Source: Ophiodon elongatus (taxonomy: Eukaryota; Chordata; Actinopteri; Perciformes; Hexagrammidae). From it: a stretch of DNA of 64,000 nt. Numbering within the stretch: position 1 is the first letter of the stretch; each line of letters begins with the position of its first letter. Of the stretch, positions 1-10,801 are shown one piece after another. Below the pieces are notes generated by a model. That model was given only the letters and a program-made list of their open reading frames with translations, was not told the DNA's origin and did no database searches. The DNA is taken from NCBI GenBank assembly GCA_016806645.1, contig JACSYO010001006.1, positions 330,001 to 394,000 of the forward strand. Reading direction: 5' to 3'. The position numbers were made by a program, and so were the translations under genes.

Positions 1-760
1 TCGTTGCGGGGCCCGCTGCACTGTGGGGGCTAATGTTAGCTAGCAAGACTGCTGCTGCTAGCTGGACTTTACAGGTGGCTTTGTGTATTTTCTTCCCGAC
101 ACGAGCGTGTATCCAGCTCCACGTCGCGCTCCAGTCAGCCACGCTCCTCACAGTGACAGCGAGGGTCACACACGACGGCTAGCTAACGTCAGCACTACTA
201 GCCACCGGCTAACGTAGCCGAGAGGCGGCTAACAGGCTCCACTAGCGTGACAGAAGAGGTTTCACAGGAGAGACTTTTGAAGACACCTTCTGTGCTAGAC
301 AGGGAGGGTCGTGCCAACTGTAAAGGATACGACGGACTTACTCACCGGCACAAGACCTGGTTTTCCATATTTTTAGCAGCAGGATGATGATGGCTGCTAG
401 GTGGGAGAGATCGCCGGTTAGCCTGAAAATGTTCATGTTTCTGGGAGCTCCGGCAGAGGTAACCCGATGTTAAGACTCTATGAAGAGCTCCGTTTGTCTG
501 CAGGTAACGATTAGTTTACGGTCTGACAGCGTTGAATGACAGCGTTACACTAAAATAGACCGTTTCTGGCTTCAGAAGGTGGGAAAATGGCGAGCAAAGC
601 GCGACGTGGCTTGGGGACGTGGCCAAGACAACGGCACCCAATGCAGGACGGGAAACAGTCCGTGCGCTCAGCCAATCAGAAGACAGGGATGCCTCATTTG
701 CATAAATTATGCGATGTGAATGCTGCCTCCACGCTCTGGAAGAAGTACAGTAAATACGAG
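1..760. promoter_or_regulatory. CpG-rich promoter-like region with CCAAT and octamer motifs
   Basis: The first 600 bases are GC-rich and full of CpG compared with the AT-rich DNA that follows, as expected of a vertebrate CpG-island promoter. At about 672-680 there is a CCAAT-box motif (GCCAATCAGAAG). It is followed about 20 bases later by an exact octamer, ATTTGCAT, at 696-703. No TATA box or coding exon directly downstream could be tied to these sites. The transcription direction is uncertain, and a divergent gene may lie left of the window. Confidence 0.35.
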
Positions 761-1038
761 CTTCCTCTTTCAGCTCTAGGATGCACACGTACCAGGAAAC
801 TCATCTCAGCTATGCGTAGGGAATACTTGACACCTGAACACGTTGATATTTCCATTTAAACAAAAACGAAACTGATGTTAATCACTGAAGTTTGCATTTT
901 TTGTTATATCATGAAACCTGTAGTCCCCTTCCATGCATTTTGGTTTGTGCACTGCAGGTGCAAATGCGTCGGGATGAGCTTAACAACGCCTTGAAGTCAG
1001 TGGTGACACGTTCAGTTCTCTACCTGTTCAAAGGTTAA
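384..1038 (+). CDS. Possible two-exon small protein of 51 codons, unrecognised
   Basis: A candidate exon runs from ATG at 384 to 458 and is followed by GTAACC. It is in phase with a second candidate exon at 958-1038, preceded by a TTTGCACTGCAG acceptor and ending in TAA at 1036-1038. The joined frame gives 51 residues: a short N-terminal stretch with three start methionines, a small hydrophobic patch (KMFMFLGAPAE) and a basic helix-like tail (QMRRDELNNALKSVVTRS). I do not recognise the family. The first exon lies in CpG-rich, promoter-like DNA. The second exon could instead end at a donor around 1033 (AAAG/GTTAAG), making this the start of a longer transcript, or the frame could be a 5'UTR exon of something else. 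No further exon was found before mettl9, which lies on the other strand. Confidence 0.25.
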
Positions 1039-2609
1039 GTAAATGAAAGACACGACATAATCTAAACCCTATTTTAACGGGGTTCATTTTCTGTTTGGGA
1101 CTGCTGCTACAGACTGACTGTAATCCAGACTGCCTAGTCTAGTCTCTAAAATCATCATTATATCAGTGGCATGGAAATATGACAAGTGAGAAACGCCGAA
1201 AATGAATGTAAATTGTTTTTATTCTAGGACCCATATGATACTCTTTCAATACAAATATTGCATTAATTGTGGGACATTATTTTAATAGTGCATTTTTGCA
1301 CCACTGATTTAAAGCGAGACCATGTAACTATTGAAAGACTAAATAATATTTTTGTCTTACAAATAAAAAATTGAATTCAAAAGTAAAAAAAACAAAAAAC
1401 ACCACACCCTTGCTTAATTCAATGCACTCAGGGGATTTGCTGCTACCGGTAACTTGTGGTGGCTAATGTGGGAAAACTGTAGCTATATTGTATTGTTGTG
1501 TGAAGTAGTGGCGTTGCAGTAGTAGTTAGTGCAATCAACAAGCTTGTATAACCTTTCTGTTCAAAATTCCATTTTAATAAGCGAGGAGAGGTTCAATAAT
1601 GACCCCGTCCCGGAGCGACGCCCCGAGTTCCCAGTTGGTACCGGCGGCTGTGGTTGCCAGCATTTTACTGTTATTTCTACAGTGTCACTACTGTAATTAA
1701 ACCGTTTATCATCGCAGAATATATTACAGTATTACAATATATTCAAAGTATTCTGCAAGCAATATGCTGTATTTCCACAGTGGTGCCATTGTAATCTCTA
1801 GTCACGTTCTTTCTAACTGCATGTTACAGTACTCTACTAAAAGGTTTTCTTCATAGTGCAGAAAGAGACCAGGTGGCCAGAAACACAACTCCAATAAATG
1901 CTAATGTTGCTCCTGCTTCTGTTATGTGGATATCGGCAATTGTTGCCTGATAATATTGTACTTTCAACTTGTTGCGCTGCACCCTAGTGGTAAAATAAAA
2001 AATAAATGTAGTTTAAAACACAATGATAACCTAAGTTACATAGGCTCGCTTTAAAAAGGCCTCATATTATTTTCATTATGTTGTTATATTATTTCACCAA
2101 TAATAGCAGTAAAAGTAAAACAAAAACAAGATAAAAAATAGCATTAAAATACAAAAAGTCCAATTCACAATGGTTAAATCAAGTGTGTGCATACACTGAT
2201 CCTTGTCATCACAAACTGAAGTATTCATCCAGGGTTATTTCCATTCTAGGATGATGAAACAATAACAGTTCACACTTTTCATGGATAAGTGAACACCTAC
2301 AGCATAGTGACATGTCTGAGAGGAATTGATCCTCAGCTGCATTTCAATACAGGCAAACTGCCATTCAGTTTGTTGTTTTTGCTTAAAAAGTAGGAGGTAT
2401 CACTGTCACACAAAATGGCTGGTAAATGTAAGATCTACAGTACCTGAGCTTCACAGCTGCCTCACCATTTCTAAAGAAATACCGTCAGAAATACTGTGTT
2501 TTATGAATGAAGCATATGAAAATTGCACTAAAATCCATTAAGGAGCGACCTGCCGATACACAGGTGCAGTTGGTGGGGTCTCCCATGGTTCCACGTTGCA
2601 TTTTGGTGT
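1039..2609. other. AT-rich intergenic stretch, no gene seen
   Basis: This stretch is AT-rich with scattered poly-A and poly-T runs and short chance reading frames only. Part of it is presumably the mettl9 3'UTR, which would read leftward from 2609. I could not pick a convincing polyadenylation site. Nothing else is supported. Confidence 0.5.
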
Positions 2610-3256
2610 TCAGGCAGACTCTGACGTCTCCTCTGAGGCCTTGAGAACAAAAACCGCATCGTCGAGGACGTAGTAATCGTTGTACATGTCCCCCTCGCAG
2701 AGGTACGGCAACCGGGTCACGGCCTCCACCTCAAACCCCGCCCTTCGGAAGACCTCGTTGGACATGTTGGTCACTTGCTCCTCCCACGTTTTTCCTTTTA
2801 CTTTAACGTGTTCTTTGGGACGCTGCCATCTCCCACCTGGGGACAAACACAGACAGAATGGTTATATTACGCTTGACAGAGGGAAGTGCACGGAAATCAT
2901 ACACGTGTGTGCGGATTCCAGACTGACCGACTTCCACGTAGGGCTGGAAGGGAAGCACCGCGGCCAGGATGAGTCTCCCCGTGTCGGGAACCAGCGACCG
3001 CCTGATGTCCCGCAGGAGATGCAGAGGATCGTCGCAGCGGTCCAGCAGGTTCAGACAGCTGATCACATCGTACTGGAAACCCACCTGCTGCCACTCGTCG
3101 ATACCCAGTAGTCTAAGCACGAGAGACGGTTACTTTTAGGGCTTTAAGGAAATTATAGTTTGAGGCTTTTACGCTTGGAAAATAGTTTAATTAAGTTGAA
3201 GTGATGTTGGTGTTAAATTTGCAACTATTATGTACAGATATATTGGAGTAATGTCT

Positions 3257-3299
<43 letters not shown>

Positions 3300-5438
3300 T
3301 GAGTGAGTGAGTGAGTGAGTGAGTGAGTGAGTGAGTGAGTGAGTGAGTGAGTGAGTGAGAGAGAGAGAGTGAGTGACTGAGTGAGAGAGAGAGAGATCTC
3401 TCGTTTGAAATCAGCTCTTTTAACTAAGAGACTATGATTTTACATTCCCAGAAAAATTTAATGTTACGATGAAGGTGGTGCTATGTGTTAATAATGACAT
3501 CAAGTTTTGTCTTCGAGCATATCTTGCGTTATCTATAGTAATAATAACGGTCCAAGAGGATGTAAAATGTCATAGTTTTTCAGTCAAAAACCTTCAATTT
3601 GTTCAATATCTCCTCGTATCTTTTATTCACTGGAGAAGTTCAGAAGGCAACTCTTTATCCTGCTACATTATATGTACGAGCATCCTGACTGGGAATGAAG
3701 AGCTCGCTGACTGTCTGACTCGGCTGATGATGTCATAACCGCCGCTCTACTGCCGCGAGTTTTCATTCACCAATAAATTCCAATCGTCCAAGTTTTTTTT
3801 ATTGATGTATTTGTGGAGCAAAGGTTGAGTTTCATTAAATGGTAGCCTAACACCGAACACAATCCCCCCCCCCCAGAAAAGTGGAAGCGACTTGAATTAA
3901 TTAGTGAATGCTAAACTGTATTTCCCCTCAAGAGAAGAGAAGCTCGGAGCAACAGAGAGGCGAGTGAGACATATATAGTCTGTTGTTGTGCTGATGGGAT
4001 TAGTCATGTATTTCGCACTGAATGGAGATTTGAGTTGCTCACTTGTAATTCCTCCTCTGGAGGTGCCATTTCATGGGCGGCGAGACCTCGGTCGCGTAGA
4101 CCTCTCTGAAATGGGCACCCATCACCTCCGTGACACCCCCGTCCCCGGCTCCGAGGTCCAGGAGCCTCTCGGCCCTCCACTCCGGGTCGATCCGGAGCAG
4201 CCGCTGGAACTGCTCCGCGGAAAACACAAACATAGAGCCCCGCCCGAGAAACCTGGAGACAGAGGAGAGCGCGTCAGAGCACGATTTCGCACTACGGGGG
4301 GAGAGAGATGGGTGCGTCCGTGTCACTCACCCGTTAATGGAGGTGCGCGAGACCAGTGGGCCGAGGACCGTTGACACGAACGAGTGATAGAGCTGGGTGA
4401 ACAGCCAGCCAGACTTCTCCACGCTGCCCTTGAGGAAAGCCTTGGTGCCAGTGTCCAGGTGGCTCTGGACGAAGAGCGGTCGCACCGATTCTCCGAGTAG
4501 GTCGGGTCCGCAGCGGTACCACTAGAGCCACGGGGAAAGGGGAAAAACTAAAGTTATGACAAATTTAATACAGTTCCCTCCTGTAGGTGCTTCTTCAATC
4601 TACTTCCACCTTCATAGCTTGAATGTAGATCGAACCTTCTTATAACTGTACACATATGTTCCTTTGATCAGATGTTTTTTGTGTTTCATGTGATTGAACA
4701 ATTTGGGTATTTCAAACGTTTATCAATGTCGCAAATAAAAACCTTGAGCAAGCTCAACTTCCAGCGAGCAGACACTCCTCTACTTTTTCTAGTTGATGTT
4801 TGGCATTTTGTGGGCAGGATTAATTTTTTATTATAGTACCCGCGTATCTGAGGCTCTGGGTCTCTTCAAATGATTTGTACACACTGGGATCCTGCCATTA
4901 ATCCAGCCAGGATTCATGCTCGCATACATTTAATTGCTAAAAACTACAGTGACACTGGAATATGCAAAAAAAAAAAAAAGAAAAAAAAAAAAGAGAGGAA
5001 ATCCTAAAACAGATTAGCACATTTAGTTGAAAGCACTGACAATAAAATAACGTTAGTAAGGCATTAAGGCTGTCTTCTTTGGACAGCCATTCCATTTAAA
5101 GATGTAACAACTCGGACCTCTGGAGCCCCCCATTTGGAAACGGTGCCCACACACCAGTCCGGCCTTCACACGTGAATAGACCGCAGTTGGTCTCTTCAAA
5201 CCGGGCTCCGATCCCTCACCTACTGGGTGCGGTTATAAGGAATGCATACCTCTTGTGTCTCAATCGCGGCCGCGTCGTTCTCACTCGCCATGTTCATAAA
5301 CAGCGAGCGGGCGAGCGGGCTACGGACGTATTTCCCCGTCCACATCTTCCTGACGGAGACCAGAAAGACGACGTAACCCAGCAGCCACGCAACAAAAACC
5401 AGTGTCCTCAGCTGTAGATGACACATAATGGACAACAA
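2610..5438 (-). CDS. mettl9: METTL9, protein-histidine N-methyltransferase
   Basis: There are five coding exons on the minus strand: 5438-5250, 4521-4331, 4252-4043, 3112-2928 and 2836-2610 (stop TGA). All have GT/AG borders and compatible phases, giving 333 aa; human METTL9 is about 318. Exon 1 encodes an N-terminal hydrophobic segment (LVFVAWLLGYVVFLV) followed by basic residues, as expected of an ER or secretory anchor. Exon 3 holds the SAM-binding glycine motif LLDLGAGDG (about residues 157-165). Exon 4 has the family block DVISCLNLLDRCDDPL, and exon 5 has RLPYLCEGDMYNDYYVLDD. From family knowledge, METTL9 makes 1-methylhistidine in HxH motifs of many proteins. The C-terminus is extended by a few acidic and serine residues (EETSESA). 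Either Met1 or Met5 could start the protein. The gene stands head to head with the zinc-finger gene at 6757. Confidence 0.93.
3262..3395. repeat. (GT)n then (GAGT)n microsatellite in mettl9 intron 3
   Basis: A GT dinucleotide run from about 3262 to 3296 passes directly into about 20 GAGT tetranucleotides and then GA-rich sequence. It lies in the intron between mettl9 exons 3 and 4. The compound structure suggests the tetranucleotide arose at the edge of the dinucleotide tract. Confidence 0.9.
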
Positions 5439-5930
5439 GCCTGAGTAGGACAGCGGCTGCAGTCTCGAGCACGTGGGCAGACTGGTTTAGCACTGAAGAC
5501 GTGCTCAATATTAGATGGAGATAAAGGCGGTAATGGCAGCCAATTGTAAAGCAACACGCCGGGGCATGGCTCCCGCTCCAAGACAACAAACAAACAAACC
5601 TGGGGTGCGGTGGTGTTTTAACAAAGCCTGCTGCTATTTACTCGCCATCTTAGTATCGTAATCCCATTGTCATACTGTTAGTATGTCTCACAAGGGACCC
5701 AGCTAGTCTTTCACCTGCGCGGTCTCTGCCCATTATGACAACAGACATTCATTTCCGCATCGTATGCACTTCCGGAGTTACCGCTAAATGAGTCCCCGGA
5801 TTCCTCCAGACGCGGACTCTGTTGGGCTGTAACCGCTTAACGTCATCGTGTTGCCGGTTTAGAGAGGATACATCACCGGTGAAGTCATGCGTCACGTGTC
5901 TGAGAAGACAGGTAGCGGTCACGTTTCACT
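5439..5930. promoter_or_regulatory. Probable promoter region upstream of mettl9, possibly divergent
   Basis: This interval separates the mettl9 start from the plus-strand zinc-finger gene and is richer in CpG than its surroundings. It contains an ETS-type core ACTTCCGG at 5768-5775, a CRE-like ACGTCA near 5840 and CACGTG near 5894. These motif calls are by eye. A shared divergent promoter is an inference from the head-to-head layout; neither transcription start is known. Confidence 0.4.
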
Positions 5931-6756
5931 AACATATTTTATTTACTTTTATTATTGTGTGTGACATCATCGCCGTGGCCTCGTTCCATAACCTCTAAAA
6001 CATGCCGCTGTGTAACGTCGGGGGCTTTGAAATGTGTGTTTCTTCGATAAACGTCGTTTAACGTTTCAACAAAAGAAATGTGAACATTAGAAATATATAT
6101 TACATTGTCTTTCTTCCCGGGTTTATCGTAGGAGTTATTCATGCCATGAGCTTTGTTAGTTAGTTTGTGTTGCGCAGGTCTGTTGCGGGACAGTATTCCG
6201 GTTCAACGGTCCTCTAACGTCGCCTCTCTTACTCAAACACGGCACGACGAACTCCGTTATGAATCCGTCAAATTAAGGCATCATTGGCTCCCCACCCCCC
6301 TCCAGAGGCACATGGCCCTTGAAATGAAACTCCAGGATGTGTCTGAATCTGCTCTACAGTTCGGCATGCAAACCATGCGCTGAAACCCGTCGCGAGAGAA
6401 GTTTAGCTTTTGTATTTAGTATTCTTGTCATTTCGATCATTTCCTTCCATTAAAGTAGAACTGTGAGGGCCGAAGCAAGCAATGTGTTGAAACATCTCAA
6501 ATGAACAGACCGAAACTTTAAGAAAAATGACCAAATGATGCTGTACAAATGGAGCATGGACATACCACAATTTGGAATGGTAGGCCTGTTTGGCATCACA
6601 TTATTTGCGTATAGGAAATTTGCCTAATTTTACCTTCTTAACTTTTATTTTTATTATATTTTTTAAATGTCAATCTATTCTACTTGCACATTTATCACAA
6701 CTTGTTCTTCCTGAATCGCCAACCTATTTGCGTCACTGCTTTTTAAAAACCAACTC

Positions 6757-9700
6757 ATGGTCTCCCCTCCTCTAGCTCCCCCTCTGCCCTTGTCCTGTCT
6801 GCGGCTCCTGGTCCCACCGCTCCGGCTGCTCTCCGCAGCTATCTGGGGAACTGTCCAGCAGAAAGTTGTGGCCAACTACGGGCTGCTGGACGACTTTGTG
6901 ACCGCAGTCACTGAGATTGTCCCAGAGCTTCTTCATCCCAGACAGAGGTGTTTGCTGAGCCTCGGCCTCCGGGCTCAGGTACCATATGAGTTCATTAATA
7001 TGTTGCGATATTGAGTTTCCTTTTGCAACCTAGAGACACGCGAGCACGGCGGGAATTTAACACACTTGCCACTGTTACAATTTTGTCTTGGTTTTAGCTG
7101 ACACTGGAGTTGTGTCGCCCAGAGCAGACGATAGACATCGAGACCATTCAGCCACACCTGGATGTGATCACTTCACTGTGGAACGCAGAGGTGCCGTCGC
7201 CTTTGTTTCATGCGTTCTCTGCTTTTCTATTCTTTCCTCTTAAATGACAACCAGAACTTACTGACTGTCGCCCTTTTTCACAGATGAGTGATTCAGGGGC
7301 TGGGTCGTCTGCACCCGGCCTCCTCGGTCTTATTCACACCCTGCTTAAGGACCAGGAGGAGAGGCAGCACTTCTTCCAGGTAGGTGGCATCTCTGGTTCT
7401 GTGACTTTGAGATATTTTCTTCCTGACTGTTAATCAATGTCACTTGCTCAATATTTTTAGGAGGTTTTCCCGGTGAGATTTGGAGACAAGTACTCTGAAG
7501 ATATACAGATGTTTGTGGAGATATTCCTCTTGCAGCTTGACAAGTTACTTACTGTACCAAATCATAAACAGGTAACTTGCACTGTGCGGTCAAGACATTT
7601 TGGACATTTAAGGCACTACCATTTTGGGAAATGCGCTTATTTGCTTTCTTTCCAAGTGATATAAATAGATTCATATCAACCGCCAGTCAGTGCGCTAAGT
7701 TTTTTTCCATCGAGAAGTGACCCTAGAGGTTGGAGTTAGGTACAACCAAACGCTGAATAAGACATTTAGGTCGCCAAAATATTTCAATTATTTTCGGTGT
7801 ACTGAAAACACACTGTGAAAGGGTTTAAGTTCTAAGACAAAAACACAGACAACAGCGTGGTAGCGATGTGTCAATCACAAGGTAGCCCCGCCCTAAAGCA
7901 TACACCGCTTTATGGTCTATTTTACTTTAAATACGACCATAATTTATTAAATGAACATCATGCTGTATTGAAGAAGACTTGAAACTAGAGATTGAGACAA
8001 ACTCATGTTTACAATGTTTACTGAGGGAATAAATCGAGAGAAGTGGAGTCATTTTCTCATAGAAGTCTATACAATCAGACTTCTTTTTGCAACCAGAGGA
8101 GTCGCCCCCTGCTGGCCACGAGAAAGAATGAAGGTTTAACACACTTCTGCATTGGCTTCACTTTTCAGACCCGGAGGTTGCCGCCTGGTCCAAAGTTGAG
8201 AAATACACCTCCCACAACGAGGGGACTAATGAATACACTGTAAACTACAACTAATTCTTGGAAAGAAAGCAACTGAGAATTTTCCACCACAATGTTTAAC
8301 AATTCAACTGATCTGATCTTTCTCGTGAGCAGGTTGCCTGTATGCTCAGCGACGTGCCTTCGGTTCTGTCTGAATGTGTGCAGTCTTTCTGTCAATCTCA
8401 GGAACTTAAGTCTCTCCTGGAATATCAAAAAGATCTCAGTCAGCTGAATGAAAGTGGTGAGCGTGCAGTCCGGATTGAAAACTGACATAACTGTGGTGAA
8501 GGCACTCGGCTGTTTATCGAGCGGTAACTGTGTATTTCACATTTTCAGATAATCAAACAGTTGGTGCCGGCATTTGTTCAGCTCTCTGTCTGCCACCTCT
8601 GACAGCAGCCGCGATGGAACAAGAAGAAACGCCACTCGAAGTAAATGTGTTAACCGATTACATGGAAGCGTTCAACAAAGAACTGATAGTGGAGACCGCT
8701 ACACTGAGAAAAACTACAGATGACGGAAAGACGTCGAGCGACGAACCAGGCAGGAGAGAGACCGGAGGCTTGGAGAATCGGCCCTCGGGTAACGGTGGAG
8801 AAGGAGTAGAGGGCGAGATCTCACGCTCCGTTCAACATGTCCAGTCTTTGGATGGGGACAAGACGAGTGTGGACTCTTGTGCCGTTGAGGTCCAAGAAGG
8901 TTATAACGTTGAAATCCTTGCTGAGAAGGCTGTTGCCACAGAGAACAAGCCCTCTGCTGAAGACTCCGTGATAGATATTAGAGAGGACGAAAAAGTTCAG
9001 GCATTGGTTAGAACTACAGATGACAGTGAGTATGATGTCATGAACCCTCGTGAGAATGAAAAGCGCACGAAAGAAGACACTTCCAGCACAACAATTGACG
9101 GACAAGTGCAAAACGTCAATATATCTAAGGTAGTGCCGTCGCCTGTCCTGTATCCACCTGCTGTGGTCACATCCCAAAGGCCGGTCAGAGAATACCGAGG
9201 TCGAAAGGTGAAAAACGTTTCAACACCACCCAGAAATGAGCAGCCAAAGAGGGACGCTCGAGTCCCGTCAACCGGCAAGACTTGTCCCACGTGCGGTAAG
9301 ACGTACAGTCGTGCGTCAGATATGAGACGGCATCAGAGGACCCACACGGGAGAGCGGCCTTTCCGATGCTTGTGGTGTGAGAAACGCTTCCAGTTCCAGC
9401 ACGACCTGAAGAGGCACGAGTTAAATGCGTGTCGGATCGCGCCGCCACGGCCTCAGAACCGGTCCTCTGAGGCGCTCGAAGAAAAAGACACTCAAGACCC
9501 GAAGCAAGGGGAAGTTCGCGGCCAACTCCGAATTCCGCCTACGGACGTCAGGACTCGTGAAAAGGAATGTCGGATGAATCTGAAACAAGTAGGGGCTCCT
9601 TCAGGAGAGGGAGTGCCTGTTCCCACTCAGCCAGATACCCAACCGTTAAGCAGCAAAGTCCAGTTAGGAGACATGAAGGAGCAGAGCCAGGAACCTCATC

Positions 9701-10689
9701 GGGGTAACCAGAGGGGCAGGAAATCAAAGGGGTTCAAGTCTAGAAATACACATAAACCCGCCGATGCCTCACTGTACTGTGTGGAATGCAATAGGTCATT
9801 CCCGGACACGGCGAGACTGAGGACGCATAATCTGAGACACAAGCCTCGTTCGTGCACTAAGTGCGGCGAGAGTTTCAAAGGTTTCATAGACCTCAACCAG
9901 CATTACGTCAACGTGCATGACTTCAGAGGACCTTTTCCCTGCACCTCGTGCGACCGAACGTACACAGATCTGAGAGGTCTGATCAGGCACGAGCGGTTCC
10001 ACACGGGCGATCTCCCCTTCAAATGCCCTAAGTGTCCGAAAGCGTTCGGCTACGCGTCCGCTCTGACGCTGCACGACCGCACTCACACGAAAGAGGCGCC
10101 GTTCCTCTGCTGGGACTGCGGGAAAGGCTGCAGGTCCAACGCCGCTCTGCGGATCCACCGGCTGTGCCGTCACGGCGGCACCACGGAGAAGCGCTTCTGC
10201 TGCGAGCACTGCGGACAGGCGTACGCGCTCAAGAGGAGCTTGGACCTCCACGTGGCCAAGCTACACGCCGGCGTGCGCTACCCTTGCTCCCGCTGCGGCA
10301 AACTGTTCAGAAGTGCGAGTTCATTGACGAGACACGACCTGACCCACACGGAGGAGCGGCCGTACTCCTGCGGCGAGTGCGGCAAGAGTTTCAGGTCGGC
10401 GTCGGAGCTGAAGATACACACTCGCTACCACACCGGGGAGAGGCCGTTCAAGTGTCGGGAATGCGGCAAGGGCTTTGTGCAGTCGTATTACCTCACCGCA
10501 CACACGAGGATGCACACGGGGGAAAAGCCGTACAAATGTCCGACATGTGACAAATGTTTTAAAAGCGCCGGTATTTTGAAGAGACACCAAATGACACACA
10601 CAGGAGAGAAACCCCATAAATGTTCAGCCTGTGAAATGGCATTCAGTCGGCCAGAGCTTGTAAAAGCTCACGCAAAGAAGTTTCATTAA
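6757..10689 (+). CDS. TIN2-like N-terminal domain fused to 13 C2H2 zinc fingers
   Basis: Six coding exons: 6757-6978, 7098-7190, 7284-7379, 7461-7571, 8333-8456 and 8549-10689, with GT/AG borders and consistent phases, about 928 aa. Exons 1-5 (residues 1-215) align by eye with the TERF1-interacting nuclear factor 2 N-terminal domain (Pfam TINF2_N): shared blocks are PLRLLSAAIWGTVQQ, LGLRAQLTLEL and a FLLQLDKLL helix. The last exon carries an acidic/polar linker, then fingers 1-2 (about residues 461-512), a second linker, and fingers 3-13 (about 625-925) with TGE(R/K)P-type linkers. Finger 2 ends in Cys instead of His; the other fingers keep their Cys2His2 ligands. The product is expected to be a nuclear DNA-binding protein, with the N-domain likely mediating protein contacts. 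The start is uncertain: CTCCTCTAG at 6767-6775 could be an acceptor with an upstream first exon. Confidence 0.85.
7858..8190 (+). repeat. Interspersed repeat family A, 5'-truncated copy
   Basis: This stretch in intron 5 of the zinc-finger gene matches two other places in the window (31425-31907 and 40439-40961). Shared blocks include GTCAATCACAAGGTAGCC, GAACATCATGCTGTATTG, a TCATTTTCTCATAGA block and GGTTGCCGCCTGGT at the end. This copy lacks the first ~150 bases (the CATAGACTGTATATAAGAAG block). A shared 3' end with a shortened 5' end suggests a retroposed element, but the class is not certain. Confidence 0.75.
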
Positions 10690-10758
10690 ATGTATTGATT
10701 TAACGCCCCCAGAAAAAAGGTGTTTTCTTTGATAAGTAATTAAAATCTCACGGGAATC

Positions 10759-10801
10759 AATAAAATGTCTGTAAGTGAGCTCTAATTTGCCTTTCAATAA
10801 A
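10759..10801 (+). terminator. Polyadenylation signals of the zinc-finger gene
   Basis: Two AATAAA hexamers, at 10759-10764 and 10796-10801, lie 70-110 bases after the stop codon at 10687-10689. They are followed by T/GT-rich sequence (TTGTTTGTTTGTC) at about 10818-10832, the normal arrangement for 3' end formation. Confidence 0.6.

Noticed and set aside
671..703. H2B-type histone promoter
   Set aside because: No histone reading frame or 3' stem-loop follows in either direction within the window.
587..859. 90-codon frame on + (and its antisense partner)
   Set aside because: It overlaps promoter-like sequence, with no recognisable protein features and no splice sites needed or seen.
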